Shown piece by piece: positions 33,852 to 45,634 of a stretch of DNA of 64,000 bases (position 1 is the first letter of the stretch; each line of letters opens with the position of its first letter). The notes beneath the pieces were generated by a model. It was not told where the DNA came from. It did not search any database and saw only the letters and a list, made by a program, of their open reading frames with translations. The stretch is from assembly GCF_014839805.1 (NCBI RefSeq), contig NC_051121.1, forward strand, positions 9,345,116 through 9,409,115, in the 5' to 3' direction. The DNA is from Manduca sexta. Lineage: Eukaryota; Arthropoda; Insecta; Lepidoptera; Sphingidae. The translations under genes were made by a program, and so were the position numbers.

Positions 33852-34414
33852 GAAAATGATCTGCTAATACCTATGCTATGAGAACATATAGGCATCAGAA
33901 ATTGTTGATCCAATGCTAGACCCGGCATCCCCACAAAAAAGTTTTAGTCCTCAGCCATATTAAGGATCTCACCCAAAGGTCCGGTGTGTTTGTATAATCT
34001 GGCCCTTGTCAAGTTAACTAACGTAATATCATGTTATAAAGCCACATATAAAGCATCGAATTCACATTTCATAATCCATTGTCATAATTGCCACACAATA
34101 ACCACCGTAAATAACAATAAAACACTAATAAATTCACCCCTACTCACAAGCGTAAAACGTGACGCTAATAGAATTAATTACACGTTAATTTGTTGCGAAC
34201 ACGTAGATACACAATCAACGCATTACACGCCCTGTTACCTCTGTAATTGTTTCGATAAAAAGTGGCGTGCGCCGTTCGCGTGTCGTGGGTTCCGTCATCC
34301 GTGGAAGGTGTTTTATTTGCCATTTAAATTCCTACCTAATTTACTTTACACTAAGTAAGTCTTTAGTAACATTGGTTCAAAAGATTTTTGTTGTTTCAAC
34401 TTGAAGGAATAAAA

Positions 34415-34848
34415 TATACAAGCCATCGCCATAACGTGATAGAAAGTTCAACATCCTAGAGATACAGGTATGTCTCTACCCACCCTTGTACACTATGCAG
34501 GCTCAAGCATAGATTATGAAGTAAGTACATATCTATAAGCTGAATGGTAGGTCTCTTATATGTGAGAGTCCGCCTGGGTAGGTACTACTGTAGTGTCTAT
34601 TTTTGCCGCTTTGCAGCAGTGTGTTGTCACTGTTGTGGTCCGGTTTGAAGGACATTGTAGCCAGTGTAACTAATGGACATAATATAACTTTAAATTTCAT
34701 GTCTCAGGACGGCGAGCGCAGTGGAATACCAAACAATACTTTGTGATTCAATGTCTTGGATGGTGTTTCTACTGTTTATGGGCGGTGGTATCGCTTACCA
34801 TCAGGTGAACGGCAAGCTCGTCTCGTCATTCAAAGCAATAAAAAAAAA
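34415..34848 (+). repeat. SINE-C, full length with 5' extension
   Basis: The most complete copy, about 434 bp. A 5' extension of about 115 bp (CAAGCCATCGCCATAACGTG, GAAAGTTCAACATCCTAGAG, CCACCCTTGTACACTATG) precedes the standard head (AATGGTAGGTCTCTTATATG, GAGAGTCCGCCTGGGTAGGT), the body (CCGGTTTGAAGGACATTGTA, CCAAACAATACTTTGTGATT) and the tail box CTTACCATCAGGTGAACGGC, ending AAAGCAATAAAAAAAA. The same extension occurs at 3.8 kb. Non-coding; the 65-codon frame is part of the repeat. Confidence 0.88.
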
Positions 34849-35155
34849 CTTTGTCACAAAATTTTCTTTGGTTTGCAATGTTGTTGCTTTCATTTGTTTT
34901 ATTTCTAGATCTAATTAGAGACCTTTAAGTTAAGATCTTCACCTCAAAACTGGCATGGATCAATGATTTCTTTGGTGTTGTGGATGTTTAAGAGCAGCAG
35001 ATCATTTACTATCAACCCTATCTGATCATTACTCCTCTACTATCTATTACTATATAATGCAGGTCAGGAAATTTTGTTTGGGGTTTTAATAGGATATTTT
35101 TGTCTCCGTTAAAAGCGTTGAGGTAAAGGTCGTAGTAAAATCCATTAATCTAGCC

Positions 35156-35404
35156 CAGTGGTTCTCAAACTTTTTAAATGACGGAACCCTTTTGGGAAGC
35201 AAAATACTTGATGGAACCCTACAATAAAACAATTGTTTTTATAAGTGTATTTTTTATTAATCAACATAATAAAAGTACAATGTCACAGTTACTAATTATT
35301 ATTGAGAGAGATGTTTTGATTTTTTTTTTCTAAATTCTTGCGGAACCCCGACAGAGGTATCACGGAACCCTAGGGTTCCGCGGAACACACTTAGAGTATA
35401 GCTG
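35156..35404. mobile_element. hAT-type MITE with 8-bp target duplication
   Basis: Begins CAGTGGTTCTCAAACTTTTT, the classic hAT terminal sequence, and ends ...AGTATAGCTG, with imperfect inverted ends (about 11 of 16 matches in the outermost part, plus GGAACCC blocks near both ends). It is flanked by a perfect 8-bp repeat ATCTAGCC at 35148-35155 and 35405-35412, the length expected for hAT. No transposase is encoded, so it is non-autonomous. Repeated GGAACCC words (35187, 35341, 35364) are family features. Confidence 0.88.
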
Positions 35405-36058
35405 ATCTAGCCTATATGTAAGAATCTATCTTTTGTCTTTAACATTTAAAATTAAATATTTACAGAAGACATCTTTCACTCGATGATTTTAATCTACGCG
35501 TTTTTACGGAAGGGAAATCAACCTAAAATACGATACAATAAATGTCACATTAAATCATCAACCAGCAACATGGGCGCCAGTTATGGAGATTGTTTATATT
35601 TACACATAAATTATTCTTGTATATACCACAAAATCATAAATTATACTGAGATTTTATGATTTACTGAGGGAATCCTAAAAACTAAACGCGTGCGACGTGC
35701 CATTATGTTACAAACTTAACTTTAGTGGTGCGTATGGACAGTATAAACGATTTAAGCTCATATTTCAAGGAAATAAAGGCGACTTATGTTTTATTGGAGG
35801 TAAAAAACAGTTAGTACCGATGCGTAAAGCCTCTGATTTTGGTATGGAACGTTTTAGTTAGGGAGTTCAGGTTAATTGACCTCAAATGATATTTGCACTT
35901 AATTTAGTATTTTTTATTCTGTCGCTTGTTACTTTAATTAAAGTAGTAATTATTGTTTACGCGTAAATTTAAATTGTTATTTGTAGGTCGAGAGGAACAT
36001 GATTTATTGAATATTTATTAAAAATAGTATCATAATTATATGAAATGCAATTAAAATG

Positions 36059-36190
36059 CTGTCTGACTAGCCTGTAAGAAATTGTTGCACTTAGTTATAA
36101 GTCATATTGATTGTTTTCGTTTGAAAATTGTATTGGTGTAAACAATTGTTGGCTAGTCAAATAAATAAATAAAAATAAATAAATAAAATT
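36059..36190 (+). repeat. Possible LINE 3' UTR fragment
   Basis: GCTGTCTGACTAGCCTGTAA, GAAATTGTTGCACTTAG, a T-rich part, GTATTGGTGTAAACAATTG and an (AAAT)n end follow the order of the 3' UTR at 25.8 kb. Sequence identity is low and no coding part is present. Confidence 0.4.
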
Positions 36191-36316
36191 TAATACCTAT
36201 TTCTAACAATCATGTCTATTTATAGTTAAATAAATTTGTGTACGTAAGAATTTTTGAATATAAATCCACGGTAATACATATTTTTTAGTTTCATTTATAA
36301 ATATTTTTTTAAATTA

Positions 36317-36478
36317 AATTAACCAAGTTCTTAATAAAAAAACTTATAGTGAAAAACAAAAATGAACCTTGTTACATTTTATTATATTTACTAATCAATG
36401 TGTTATTAAAGAAAATTAACCAAAGTCTAAATAAAAAACGTTAGTGAAAACCAAAAATAAACTTCGCTAGATTCCACT
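36317..36478. repeat. Near-tandem duplication (about 67 bp units)
   Basis: Units at 36317-36383 and 36413-36478 share AAATTAACCAA, TCTNAATAAAAAAC, TAGTGAAAANCAAAAAT and a final ATT-C-ACT-like part. Spacing start-to-start is 96 bp. Substitutions show the duplication is old. Confidence 0.6.
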
Positions 36479-36939
36479 ACTAGACGAGGAACAGTTCACA
36501 AAATCCTGTCAAATCACTGATAAGTAAGAGACTATCTTGTCCTCACGCCCACCATTGCAACTTCTGTAAGCCAAGATCGACAGTGGCACATCAACACCGA
36601 GCAGTGAAGCGCGCCCAGTCTCTCGAAGCACAAATCTGACCTGCATTTAAATAAATCAAATAGAAAGATAGGGAGTGATTAGTAATTAACCTAAAAAGCC
36701 GGCAACGCATCTCCAAACCCCCCTTTTTAATACGTTTACGGATTTCTACCGAATTTGCTGGTATAAGCCGTTCTATCGACTAAAACCCTGTTATTCATTG
36801 TTATTAACCCTTATATGGATCACTGTTGTCCGAAATAAATGATTATTATTATTATTCAACTCTCTCCCTAATATTGAAGGTCGCGGGGTGCGCAATTGCA
36901 TGCAACTGCAACCCTCGCTTGAGTCTCTTGGGCAAAGCC

Positions 36940-37020
36940 TCTCACCATCCAAGGAATGAGATGGTATTTCAATGTTTATGGCCGGTGATCAATTTCCATC
37001 AGGTTTCCCCCATAAAAAAT
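36940..37020 (+). repeat. Possible SINE-C/F tail fragment
   Basis: CAATGTTTATGGCCGGTGAT, CAATTTCCATCAGG and CCCATAAAAAAT keep the order of the Bm1-like tail (TTTATGGGCGGT, CTTACCATCAGG, AATAAAAA). Too diverged to assign to a family. Confidence 0.35.
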
Positions 37021-37472
37021 CACTTCCCAACACCATTGCAAGAGAAACTAAAACAACAAAAACAATTGAACATAATTACACATTTACCATAGATTATATT
37101 ACCTTGAGCGCGTTCCTCAACTAGAGTAATTGTTTGGCACTGTTATTATGAGTTGTAAACGTAATGACCGGCACGCGTTCTGACAGTAATTGCGGGTCCA
37201 AAATCACCTTTTGGACCCTTGTGTTTGATTTCATTATGCCCTCAGGCGGCTATCGGAATTTATGTTTGGATTAATAGGAAATGTGGTTCAGATTTATAGG
37301 AATGCGTTCGATGCATCAATACTATATCATTGTGTATAGATCTTGCTAAAATTATGATTTTAAAAGCTTCGAAGATCTGCAAAATTTTGATGTTTGATTC
37401 AATTCCCGGAAATATTATAGTGCACAAGTGTGTGCGCAATACACGGATGTACTCTCTGTTCCTTCTCTCTCT

Positions 37473-37703
37473 CCTAGTCCGGTGAGACGGCAATCAGATA
37501 TGACTGGAATGAGATCAGGCGCAGGTTTAACGGCTTTACGTACTTTCCGAGGCACGGGGGTATCACACTGCTAACTTCCTGACTCCGAGCTGCGACTGAG
37601 TATTTTTTTATTATGGAAACCCAGTCGCAATTTTTAGGCCTGACCTGAGATTCGAACTCAGGACCCCAACGCGTATAATTACAATTACGCCACGGAGGCA
37701 ATC
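37473..37703 (-). repeat. SINE-G, tRNA-headed SINE
   Basis: On minus: GCCTCCGTGGCGTAATTGTA (A box, 37682-37693 on plus), B box GAGTTCGAATCTC (37647-37659), then GGTCAGGCC, TTGCGACTGGGTTTCC, and a body with GAGTCAGGAAG, CCCCCGTGCCTCGG and CTGATTGCCGTCTCACCGGA. It differs from SINE-A in everything after the B box. Only one copy occurs here, so the family assignment rests on the intact pol III boxes and remembered similarity to lepidopteran SINEs. Confidence 0.75.
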
Positions 37704-40083
37704 TAAATCCAAGTCCGAAGATTTCATATTTGATGATTGATAGAATATATTATAAACTGCTGACTAGATATTTTATGACATTTGGCACAAAGTTACATAA
37801 GATGCAATACTGCGTTAAGAACTTTCCCCACGTATAATTAGTAAGATCCAATTTGACTTAATAGTTTACCAAACATTTGTTAGCAAAATGATCCACGCGT
37901 AAAAATCTAGCCAAGATATGAAATAATTTCTCAAAGACCCAACCAGAAATTTAAAAGCAGTAATATACTTTACCACAAAGATAAATTAATTTAACTCAAA
38001 AAAGGTTAACTGGAATACAGAGAATTTTGGTGACAGCGATTTAAACCAAGCAATATTCTTAACCATACAACTTGCAACTCTTGCGCAAACTAAGACGCTG
38101 TAATTAGGAACAAAACAATCCGTTCCTTGACATTTATTTATTTGTACATAGACCTAGATCGCCTATTCTAGTCCGCATATTTGAATAGCGAACAATCTAG
38201 AACTATCTGGACCATCAGATTGTGTTCGAGGAATTAATTGCAGGACCAAGTAAAGGCTGTGCTGACTGTTTCTTTAATTACGATTTATTAAGCTCTGTTC
38301 ATTAAATGAAAGATATGATTACTGAAAAGATAATTGTATTTTTGATTTTAAGATTTGCTTGGTTTTTAATAAAGAAATTAATCACGAGGCAAGACGCTCG
38401 CCTGATGGTAAGTGAAACGACTGTCCAAAACAGTAGTAACTACAATCGAATTTGGACTATAAACTATGAAATTAGAGTCCAATTTAGCGAGATAGATGAT
38501 CCTAATCACATTATAGGACAAATATTATAGGTCTATTACATTCTGCACTTTAAAGGGGTAGAAAACGTTTTTTGTAACTAAAATTGATATAATAAATAAC
38601 AATATGATTTTATTTATAAGTAAAATATTAAACAATTAATCATGTACTATATAAATATTGATATTGACCGACGGCCCCCCACCTATTTCCTTAATACGCC
38701 CCTGTACCTTTTTGTATAGCTTACAATCGCCATTTAACAATACTGACTGATAAGTCCTTGATCCTTGAATGGATTCACATCATTTGCATTAAATACTTAG
38801 GTATAATATTTTAAGGTCTAGTCGTTATTGCGTTAGTTATTTTTTTTGTGTGGACACCATGTTAAATCTTTATAGGTCTTGAATCATATTTACATCCTAT
38901 AAGAAAAATAGCGAGCCTCCATTCAGACATAATTCCAATTCAAAATAATTCACGAGTCTCTTTTGTATAGAAAATTCCCATTTTGGACTGAACCATTACC
39001 AAACACATCGCGTCACAGATACCATAAAGCTTCAATGCAGTTGCTGAACAATTAGATTCTTTATGTCTTAAAAAAAATGCCTGAACAAAACCTATTCCAA
39101 ATTTGAAAAATTACATTACATTTTTTTGTAAATAAATCCGCGTTCTAAATTTAAAACACAGTGCACTATACCAATAACTTTACATTGTCTCCTTCAATGT
39201 AACATAGGCCACATTCCCCGACCCCCAGCAAAATTTCCAAGTGCGTACCCGTCCATCCGGCCATTTGTACCATTCACAGCTGCTAGTTAACAGTTCCCAT
39301 TGATCCGTCCGTCGGTTCGCCGACAATAGCTCCGAATGGCGCCTGCTGGTGACCATTTACTTGGACCTAGCGTGATAGATGATTTTGTACCGTAATTGGT
39401 TGGATACCGTTTTTATTATAATTGTCTATGTTTAGGCTTTGGCGGTAATCTTTGAGGAGGTATATGGTAGAAGTTATATAAGAAAAGTATTTACTTTTTA
39501 GTCATAAAAGAAAATTCACAGAAATTCTTGTAAGAATATTATTTTATCCTTGTAGTCTTGTAATCAAAGCTGAGATTTACAAAGATTTAAAATCGACATG
39601 CGAAGACATAATTATGATATCTAATAAAATATCAAAAATAACGTTAATTATGTTCATAACTTGAGGTCAAATTGGTATGATATATGATATGATTTAATCA
39701 ATTACAATTGCCATCCATTGCTGAATCCAGGCCTTCCTAACTGAGTGCTAACCATCCAGTTTGACCAGCTTGTATGCACTCGCTACCTTTGACTAAAAGT
39801 ATTTTTTTCCTTTACTAATGGTTCAATATAATATTGGCTTGATCTCTTAGTAACTAAGTTACATTGCTTTTGGTTCACATAGAGATGGGGGGACGAGGTT
39901 CCGCTTTTTGATTCGTAACCCCCCCGCCCCCCATGAAGTTTCACAGCCGGGTTACACGATACATTAGTTGACAAAAGTTACATCATGCAAACGTATGATC
40001 GCAGTCTTTACTACAGCACTCCAGCTCCACCGTTTATCTGTCTGCCGGCCTAGCCACTTCCACTTCAGTGACCAAGGTGTACC
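37704..40083. other. Unique tract with SINE tail scrap and GC-richer block
   Basis: Mostly AT-rich. At 38383-38430 CGAGGCAAGACGCTCGCCTG followed by ATGGTAAGTGA resembles a minus-strand Bm1-like tail. At 39215-39370 CG content rises (CGTCCATCCGGCCATTTGTA, TGATCCGTCCGTCGGTTCGC, ATGGCGCCTGCTGGTGACC) without a repeat match or exon-like frame. Confidence 0.35.
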
Positions 40084-40188
40084 TTATAATAATATCAGCC
40101 CTTATATACCATCCCACTGCTACACGGGCATCCTCTACTACTGAGAGGGATTAGGCCTTAGTCCACCACGCTGGCCTAGTGCGGGTTC
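40084..40188 (-). repeat. SINE-B 3' end, left arm of inverted pair
   Basis: Minus-strand SINE-B from its ATTATTATAAG 3' end to the GGCCTAGTGCGGG block, where it stops abruptly at GTTCGC. About 105 bp remain. A plus-strand SINE-B at 40.70 kb has the same block, so the two form a head-to-head inverted pair around a 510-bp insert. Confidence 0.8.
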
Positions 40189-40389
40189 GCAGCGACAAAC
40201 TTATCACTAGATGATATTCCCATACAAAAATAGTTTTCTATTAGCCTAAACGATTGTAGGAAGGCATCTCGGCTACAGCCTAAGTACGAACAAAAAGACT
40301 AGTATTCGCCATTAGCGCGCAGTATATACAATTCTCCCAGTTGGGACAGTTTTGAATCTTCAAATTGCGCGGTCTAATAGTATATATAT

Positions 40390-40571
40390 ATTTCATCCAC
40401 GAAGACGCGCCCCTCTACTTTCCCTAATCGCTGACAGTGTGCGTATCATGAGTGTACACGCACACTACGATGAACAGCGTCGAGGCTGAGCATTGGATCA
40501 TTCCCCTTATCCCGCGACACCCCGCACACCCCCGCTCAAAAGGTCGTGGGGCGCGTCTTCGTAGATGAAAT
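40390..40571. mobile_element. GC-rich inverted-repeat element (182 bp)
   Basis: Perfectly spaced inverted ends: ATTTCATCCACGAAGACGCG followed by CCCC (40390-40413), and its reverse complement at 40548-40571 with one mismatch in 24. Inside lies a second inverted repeat, AGTGTGCGT and ACGCACACT, about 10 bases apart around TATCATGAGTGTAC. The element is far richer in GC than its surroundings and encodes nothing. It could be a MITE or part of a larger inserted element (40189-40699); superfamily unknown. Confidence 0.65.
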
Positions 40572-40699
40572 GATACTTCATTATTATAATAATATACGAG
40601 TCAGCGGCGAAAGGAGAAATTGTTCAAAAGGTAACCCGTGACAAAAAATGCTTTAGTTAACATATCGCGGCCAATATTACAGAAAACACAAACGTAAAG

Positions 40700-40984
40700 T
40701 AAAGGTGAGTTCGAAACCCAAGGGCGTACACCTCTAACTTTTCTAAAATTATCAATGTGTGTATTCTTTCTGAATTATCACTTGCTTTAACGGTGAAGGA
40801 AAACATCGTGAGGAAACGTGCACAACTGAGAAGTTCTCTATAGGAATTTCGAAGGTGTGTGAAGTCTACCAATCCGCACCAGGCCAGCGTGGTGGACTAA
40901 GGCCTAATCCCTCTCAGTAGTAGAGGAGGCTCGTGCCCAACAGTGGGACAGTATCTAATACAGGGCTAATATTATTATTATTAT
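40700..40984 (+). repeat. SINE-B, right arm of inverted pair
   Basis: Begins at the B-box region (GAGTTCGAAACCCAAGGGCG) and continues through TTTAACGGTGAAGGAAAACA, ATCGTGAGGAAACGTGCACA and GTGGTGGACTAAGGCC-like blocks to a TATTATTATTA 3' end. The A box and the first 50 or so bases are missing. Confidence 0.85.
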
Positions 40985-41817
40985 ATAAACGTAAATAGAC
41001 TTAAAAGGGAAGCGCTAGGTATCGGGTTGTATGGAAACTTTGCCAATGATACAAGTATATAATTGCATTACTAAGTAACTAGTTAGATAAATAGGTATTG
41101 CAATAACATCTATTCAAATCGAAAAATCCTTTTCTACGCCATAAAAGTTTTATATTTATAGCGCACTCGATCAGAGACAGCGTTACATGTGTGTCGGTAA
41201 AGTATTTCTTTTGTTTATCAATTTGTATTTGTCCCCACATTATCGGCTACACATTGGTCGGCTAACTTCAGAGGCGTTGTGTTGGATTTATTTAGAGTTG
41301 ATATAACTGCGATGTTATATATTAATAAGTGTGTCAATAGAACAAATCTACAAAATTTTAAATGATAAAAATAGTTTTTTTTTTATGTAAATTAGTCATA
41401 GATTTTACGTTGTAAATATTTTATTTTTAAACTTAAAAAAGGATTGCTTTTTTATCACGAAAAAGACGAAATGAATTTGCTAGGTTAACGTTGTTTAAAT
41501 TATATCTTTTTAAAAAGTTCGTATTGTTAATTTACAAATAAAATGATAGACATTAACTATATATAGTCGATAATTTGTTGATATTATTAACTTAACTACC
41601 CAATCTATCTACCAACTTTCAAAATCAGAATCTCCAATTCTTAGAATGCAAGAATTGGTATCATCATCTCTATATATAAACACAATGCATCAGTTTCTCA
41701 CATGGCTTACTACCGACGTGGTTCATTGGACTTTTTATTGAGCGACGTTTGTTACCGAGATAAACCTTTGTGTTAGCTTTTATAATCCTATCTACGGACT
41801 ATATTTCGTCGCTTCGT

Positions 41818-41895
41818 ATGTTAATATCAGCTCCGTGTTATATCCCAGTGTTGGACGGATCTTTTCTATTATTGGAAGTGTTTGGTCTTGCTTCT
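41818..41895 (-). repeat. SINE-B 3' fragment, diverged
   Basis: Plus strand GTTAATATCAGCTCCGTGTT, ATATCCCAGTGTTGGACGG, CTTTTCTATTATTGG matches the 3' end of minus-strand SINE-B (ATATCAGCCCTGTATTATA, CCCACTGCTGGGCACGGG). Only about 75 bp remain. Confidence 0.55.
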
Positions 41896-41998
41896 GATAG
41901 TACGAATTAAGTTTGAATTAATAATTACTATGAGGTTTCATTCAATGTATCAAAATAAATTTCAGTTGTAGTATTATTCAAAATTTGGGGTGGTTGCT

Positions 41999-42065
41999 CC
42001 TATTTATGGACAGTTATGTTTACCAATCAGGTGAGCGGTTCGCTCGCGTCCATTTTTAAAAAAAA
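41999..42065 (+). repeat. Bm1-like SINE tail fragment
   Basis: CCTATTTATGGACAGTTATG, TTTACCAATCAGGTGAGCGG and TTCGCTCGCGTCCATTTTTA with a short A run match the tail region shared by SINE-C/F (TTTATGG, CTTACCATCAGGTGA, CTCGTC, AATAAAA). A SINE-A lies 40 bp downstream. Confidence 0.5.
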
Positions 42066-42104
42066 GTTAGGTTAAGACCCAGATTTGTCTTACGTTGTGA
42101 ATAC

Positions 42105-42356
42105 TGACTGCCTCGGTGGCGTATTTGTATTGCATGCGCGGTAGGGCGGCATCGCTCTGAGACCCTGGATTCGAATCCCGGATCGGGTAAAGTGATATTT
42201 AGGTTTTTCTGCTCAGTATCAGCCCGAAGTCTGGAATTGCTCCGATAAGACGATAGGCTCGCCCCTATCACATCATGGGACGGAACACACTTGGTGAAAG
42301 TGGGTGCCCTGGTTGCTCATGCATGTCCTTCGGGGATAAATGCGTGATGTGTGATG
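42105..42356 (+). repeat. SINE-A, full length
   Basis: TGACTGCCTCGGTGGCGTAT (A box with one change), B box GATTCGAATCCCGGATCGGG, GTAAAGTGATATTTAGG, and the tail TCCTTCGGGGATAAATGCGT. It is colinear with the copy at 0.3 kb with small indels. No convincing target duplication. Confidence 0.85.
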
Positions 42357-44315
42357 AGAACAATAATTATCAATTCTCGATTCATAAATATTTGCTTTAA
42401 CTGAAATTATTCTTTACTATAAACATTCTTCCGTGATACGATATTTATCAGAATTCATGACATTGCAATGTTTATAATTATAAATCCTCAAGATAAAGGT
42501 TGATATTAAAATAGACTCCTCAGCCACTTGCGTTCCCTTTGTTGAGATAATCCTTTTATACGACGTAAAGATAAGATGTTATTATAGAGTTTGTCCCTTT
42601 TTTGTTCTCGCCGATATCTCGAGATTCCGATATGAATAGTGCGGTTTATTTTTTTTTATGTTCATCGTATTAACACCAGTATTAATAGATTTAATTTTTT
42701 TATTTCATGTAATGAACTGATGATTTTCTATTACTGGTAAAGAGAAAAAACAACCCAACCTAACCTAACCGTAATTTTAAAGTAATTTTTCATACTACTA
42801 AATAATGAGATGTATAAATTGCTCACATAACGGTAGTTACCAGAAGCCACTGATCTCCACTTATCAGTCTGATGCAATAAATTCCCCTACCTTCAAACTG
42901 GTCCAAAGTACACTGCTTCGCGGCAACAAACAAAGATCTAAAAACAAGCCATCGCACACAAGCGACGCCTAGAAAAACTATTAATGAGCCGACGAAAACT
43001 TCGAACAAACCATTACCAATTGTAATTTCACAATTAAGCCTACATACCACAAAACAAAGTTTTTACAATGAAAATAGCGCAATGGAAATGTCAACTGAAT
43101 TCTCATCTAAGGTCCTTCACACGATAAAAACTAAAAAAAGACCATTAATGAGTGAGGATAAAACGCTGCTGCGGCGCGCACAAAGGATAGGCAGGAAAAA
43201 TAAAAGATGTAGCTCAATGTGAAAAGGTTTGCGTATTGTTTTATATTAAAGTGAAACAACAATAGGTAGCCCCTTTCAATGGATAATGCCGACACAATGA
43301 GAGATAACTTGGTTTACATGGCGTTAAGTTATAAATAATTTTACGGGGATTATTTGTACTTAAGCTATGCTAACTTAGTATAAGAGTTAGACAGTATTTC
43401 GATTGGTACATTTATTTGATTTACTAAGACCATTTATTAATTTCTGATGTTAGTAGCTAAAATTAAGTTCATACTTGTGTTAAGTTTCTAACTCAAACTA
43501 TAAGTAAAGGAAATCAATAAACTCTCATATAAAAGTAATGATATTTTATTCAATTATTTAATATTTCTAGTACAACATGATATAAACGGCATATAAGATA
43601 TAAAAATGTATGTGTAATTGATTCCCATTTCACATGACATATAGGAAACCTATTAATAAGATGTCTCTTATCTTTCATTACCTTCTTCACAATCCATAGC
43701 GCCATTTTTTTCACACTATAATGATAAAGCATTTCTTACCGGACATTTTTTTTTTATAATAGAGGATGTGAAACAAGCAGATGGTGACTTATCGGCTCTG
43801 TTCACACTGCTAGAGGAATCTATTTGATTTATTTTTATGATTAAAGACTGATAGTGGTCCAAATTCTCAAGCTTCACTGCTCAGTGTCATGAAATTACCC
43901 CTAACAAACCAGGACATAATAGGTAGTGTGTTTCAAAGAAGTTAGTATTTCAAATTATTTAATCTTTTTCTCAATATTTTACAAGCAGCTTGGATATATT
44001 TAAAACTTAATTCACTTGTATTTCAATATCTTATCTATAAAATTGCACAGCTATTATATTTAGATTGAAAGTTAGTAAATTTTAGTAACATTGTGACAGT
44101 TCACTTTAAATTAATTTTTGCACGTTCCACCGATTAAAAATTGATACGATTTCTTCTGTTTAATATTCCCAGCGGCATGTAAGCCTGTTTAGTTGCATCC
44201 CGAACATAAGTGGACAATAGCGGACAACGTTCAGCTTGTGAACATAATGTAAATGTGATATACGACAGCACATTGTGCCGTCACAGCGCGCTCGCGCCCT
44301 CTGAACACTTTTCAT
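42357..44315. other. Unique AT-rich tract
   Basis: No family member recognised. A short CCTAA-type run (CAACCCAACCTAACCTAACC at 42751-42770) is present. A 75-codon minus frame at 42823-43050 has no motif. Confidence 0.4.
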
Positions 44316-44631
44316 TACTGTCGCCTTGACAATCCTTGATGTCTCATCTGGTCGAAATCTTTTAAAGTCTTTTACTAGGTAAATGTATCTCCTCTGCAGT
44401 CATGTTCGCCTAGTACCTTATGCCTGGTTGATAATATGTAAGTGGCGTTTCTAATCTGATCACATTTTATATTGAACTCGATTTTATAATAATAATATGT
44501 TTTATATTCCCGGACCACTATCTTTACTGTCGCCTTGACAATCCTTGATGTCTCATCTGGTCGAAATCTTTTAAAGTTCTTTACTAGGTAAATGTATTTA
44601 TTTCCTCTGCAGTCATGTCCGCCTAGTACCT
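44316..44631. repeat. Near-tandem duplication with 100-bp spacer
   Basis: Units at 44316-44419 and 44525-44631 share long identical runs: TACTGTCGCCTTGACAATCC, TTGATGTCTCATCTGGTCGA, AATCTTTTAAAGT, TTTACTAGGTAAATGTAT and CCTCTGCAGTCATGT-CGCCTAGTACC. There are only a few changes, so the duplication is recent. The 105-bp spacer is not shared. No open frame. Confidence 0.9.
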
Positions 44632-44884
44632 AGCTCATTATATGAAATAATTATATATATTAGAACTGTGTCATTTGCTTAAAATCATTTCAAAATTATA
44701 CAATTCATGGTCGGTAAATAAAATTTGTATTGAGTTAACCAATTTAGTTCACTTCTATAATTTATAAATAGTAAGTTGAAAGACCATGACTAATTGTTGG
44801 TACTTTAATAAAATAAAAGTTTAATTTTACGCGCAAGGAATGTTCTTTACTCCAAAAATAACTACAAATATTTAATAATTACCT

Positions 44885-45015
44885 AAAACTATTGTTACGC
44901 GCCGCTATCCTAGGCGATGATATCGGGCGTTTCGGAAGTATTCGGCTGCGCGGGCAGGCTGGCAGAAGAGAAGATATCTCACGCGGCGACTATTCTATTA
45001 TTTTCTCTGGTTGGA
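44885..45015. other. CG-richer patch with open frame start
   Basis: The block ACGCGCCGCTATCCTAGGCG, ATATCGGGCGTTTCGGAAGT, GCTGCGCGGGCAGGCTGGCA and TCTCACGCGGCGACTATTC is far richer in CG than its surroundings. An 86-codon plus-strand frame opens in it (44917, MISGVSEVFGCAGRLAEEKI...) but becomes AT-biased and basic after 45015. I do not recognise a domain. It may be a fragment of an unidentified repeat or of an old gene. Confidence 0.25.
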
Positions 45016-45441
45016 CGTTGTCAAAAAAAATCTAAAATTGTATTCTGTAATTATTTTGCTAATATAATGTTTACTGTTAAAAGAACGTTTAACACTATTC
45101 CAATTTCTCTCTTCTCTCAACTAATTCTAAAACCGTCACGTAGACTTATAAAATCAATTTTGTATAATAAAAAGTAATTAAATTAAAAAATATATTTGAA
45201 GTAAAGATACTTACAAATAACAACCTCGTAAATTAAAAATATATTACGAACCGCACAAACTCCAGGTGGTAATACGAAATGACGGTCGACTCTCGTTTTA
45301 AACAATAACGATTATATTTTTTAAAACATGTTATATTAGAATTATTTTATCCAATAATAATATAAAAAATAAGGGATTAATGTTTGTTTATAGATCAACT
45401 TATGAATGTGTTTACGACAAAGAATGATTGAGTTGATATAA

Positions 45442-45634
45442 GTTTTTTTATTGCTTTGAATGACGAGACGAGCTTGCCGTTCGCCTGATGGTAAGCGATA
45501 CGACCGCCCATTAACAGTAGAAACACCATCCAACACCTTGAATTACAAAGTATTGGCATTCCACTGCGCTGGCCATCCTGAGACATGAGATGTTAAGTCT
45601 TATTGTCTAGTAGTTACACTGGCTATTGGCTACA
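45442..45634 (-). repeat. SINE-C, 3' half
   Basis: Minus-strand copy with tail AAAGCAATAAAAAAAC, GAACGGCAAGCTCGTCTCGT, tail box CTTACCATCAGGC, GTTGGATGGTGTTTCTACTG and up to AGCCAGTGTAACTACTAGAC. Head missing. About 340 bases upstream of the inverted SINE-C pair. Confidence 0.85.

Noticed and set aside
33984..34358. 124-codon open frame on the plus strand, longest gap-free frame
   Set aside because: Translation is rich in Asn, Thr, Cys and His without any motif; no support from context. I do not call it a gene.
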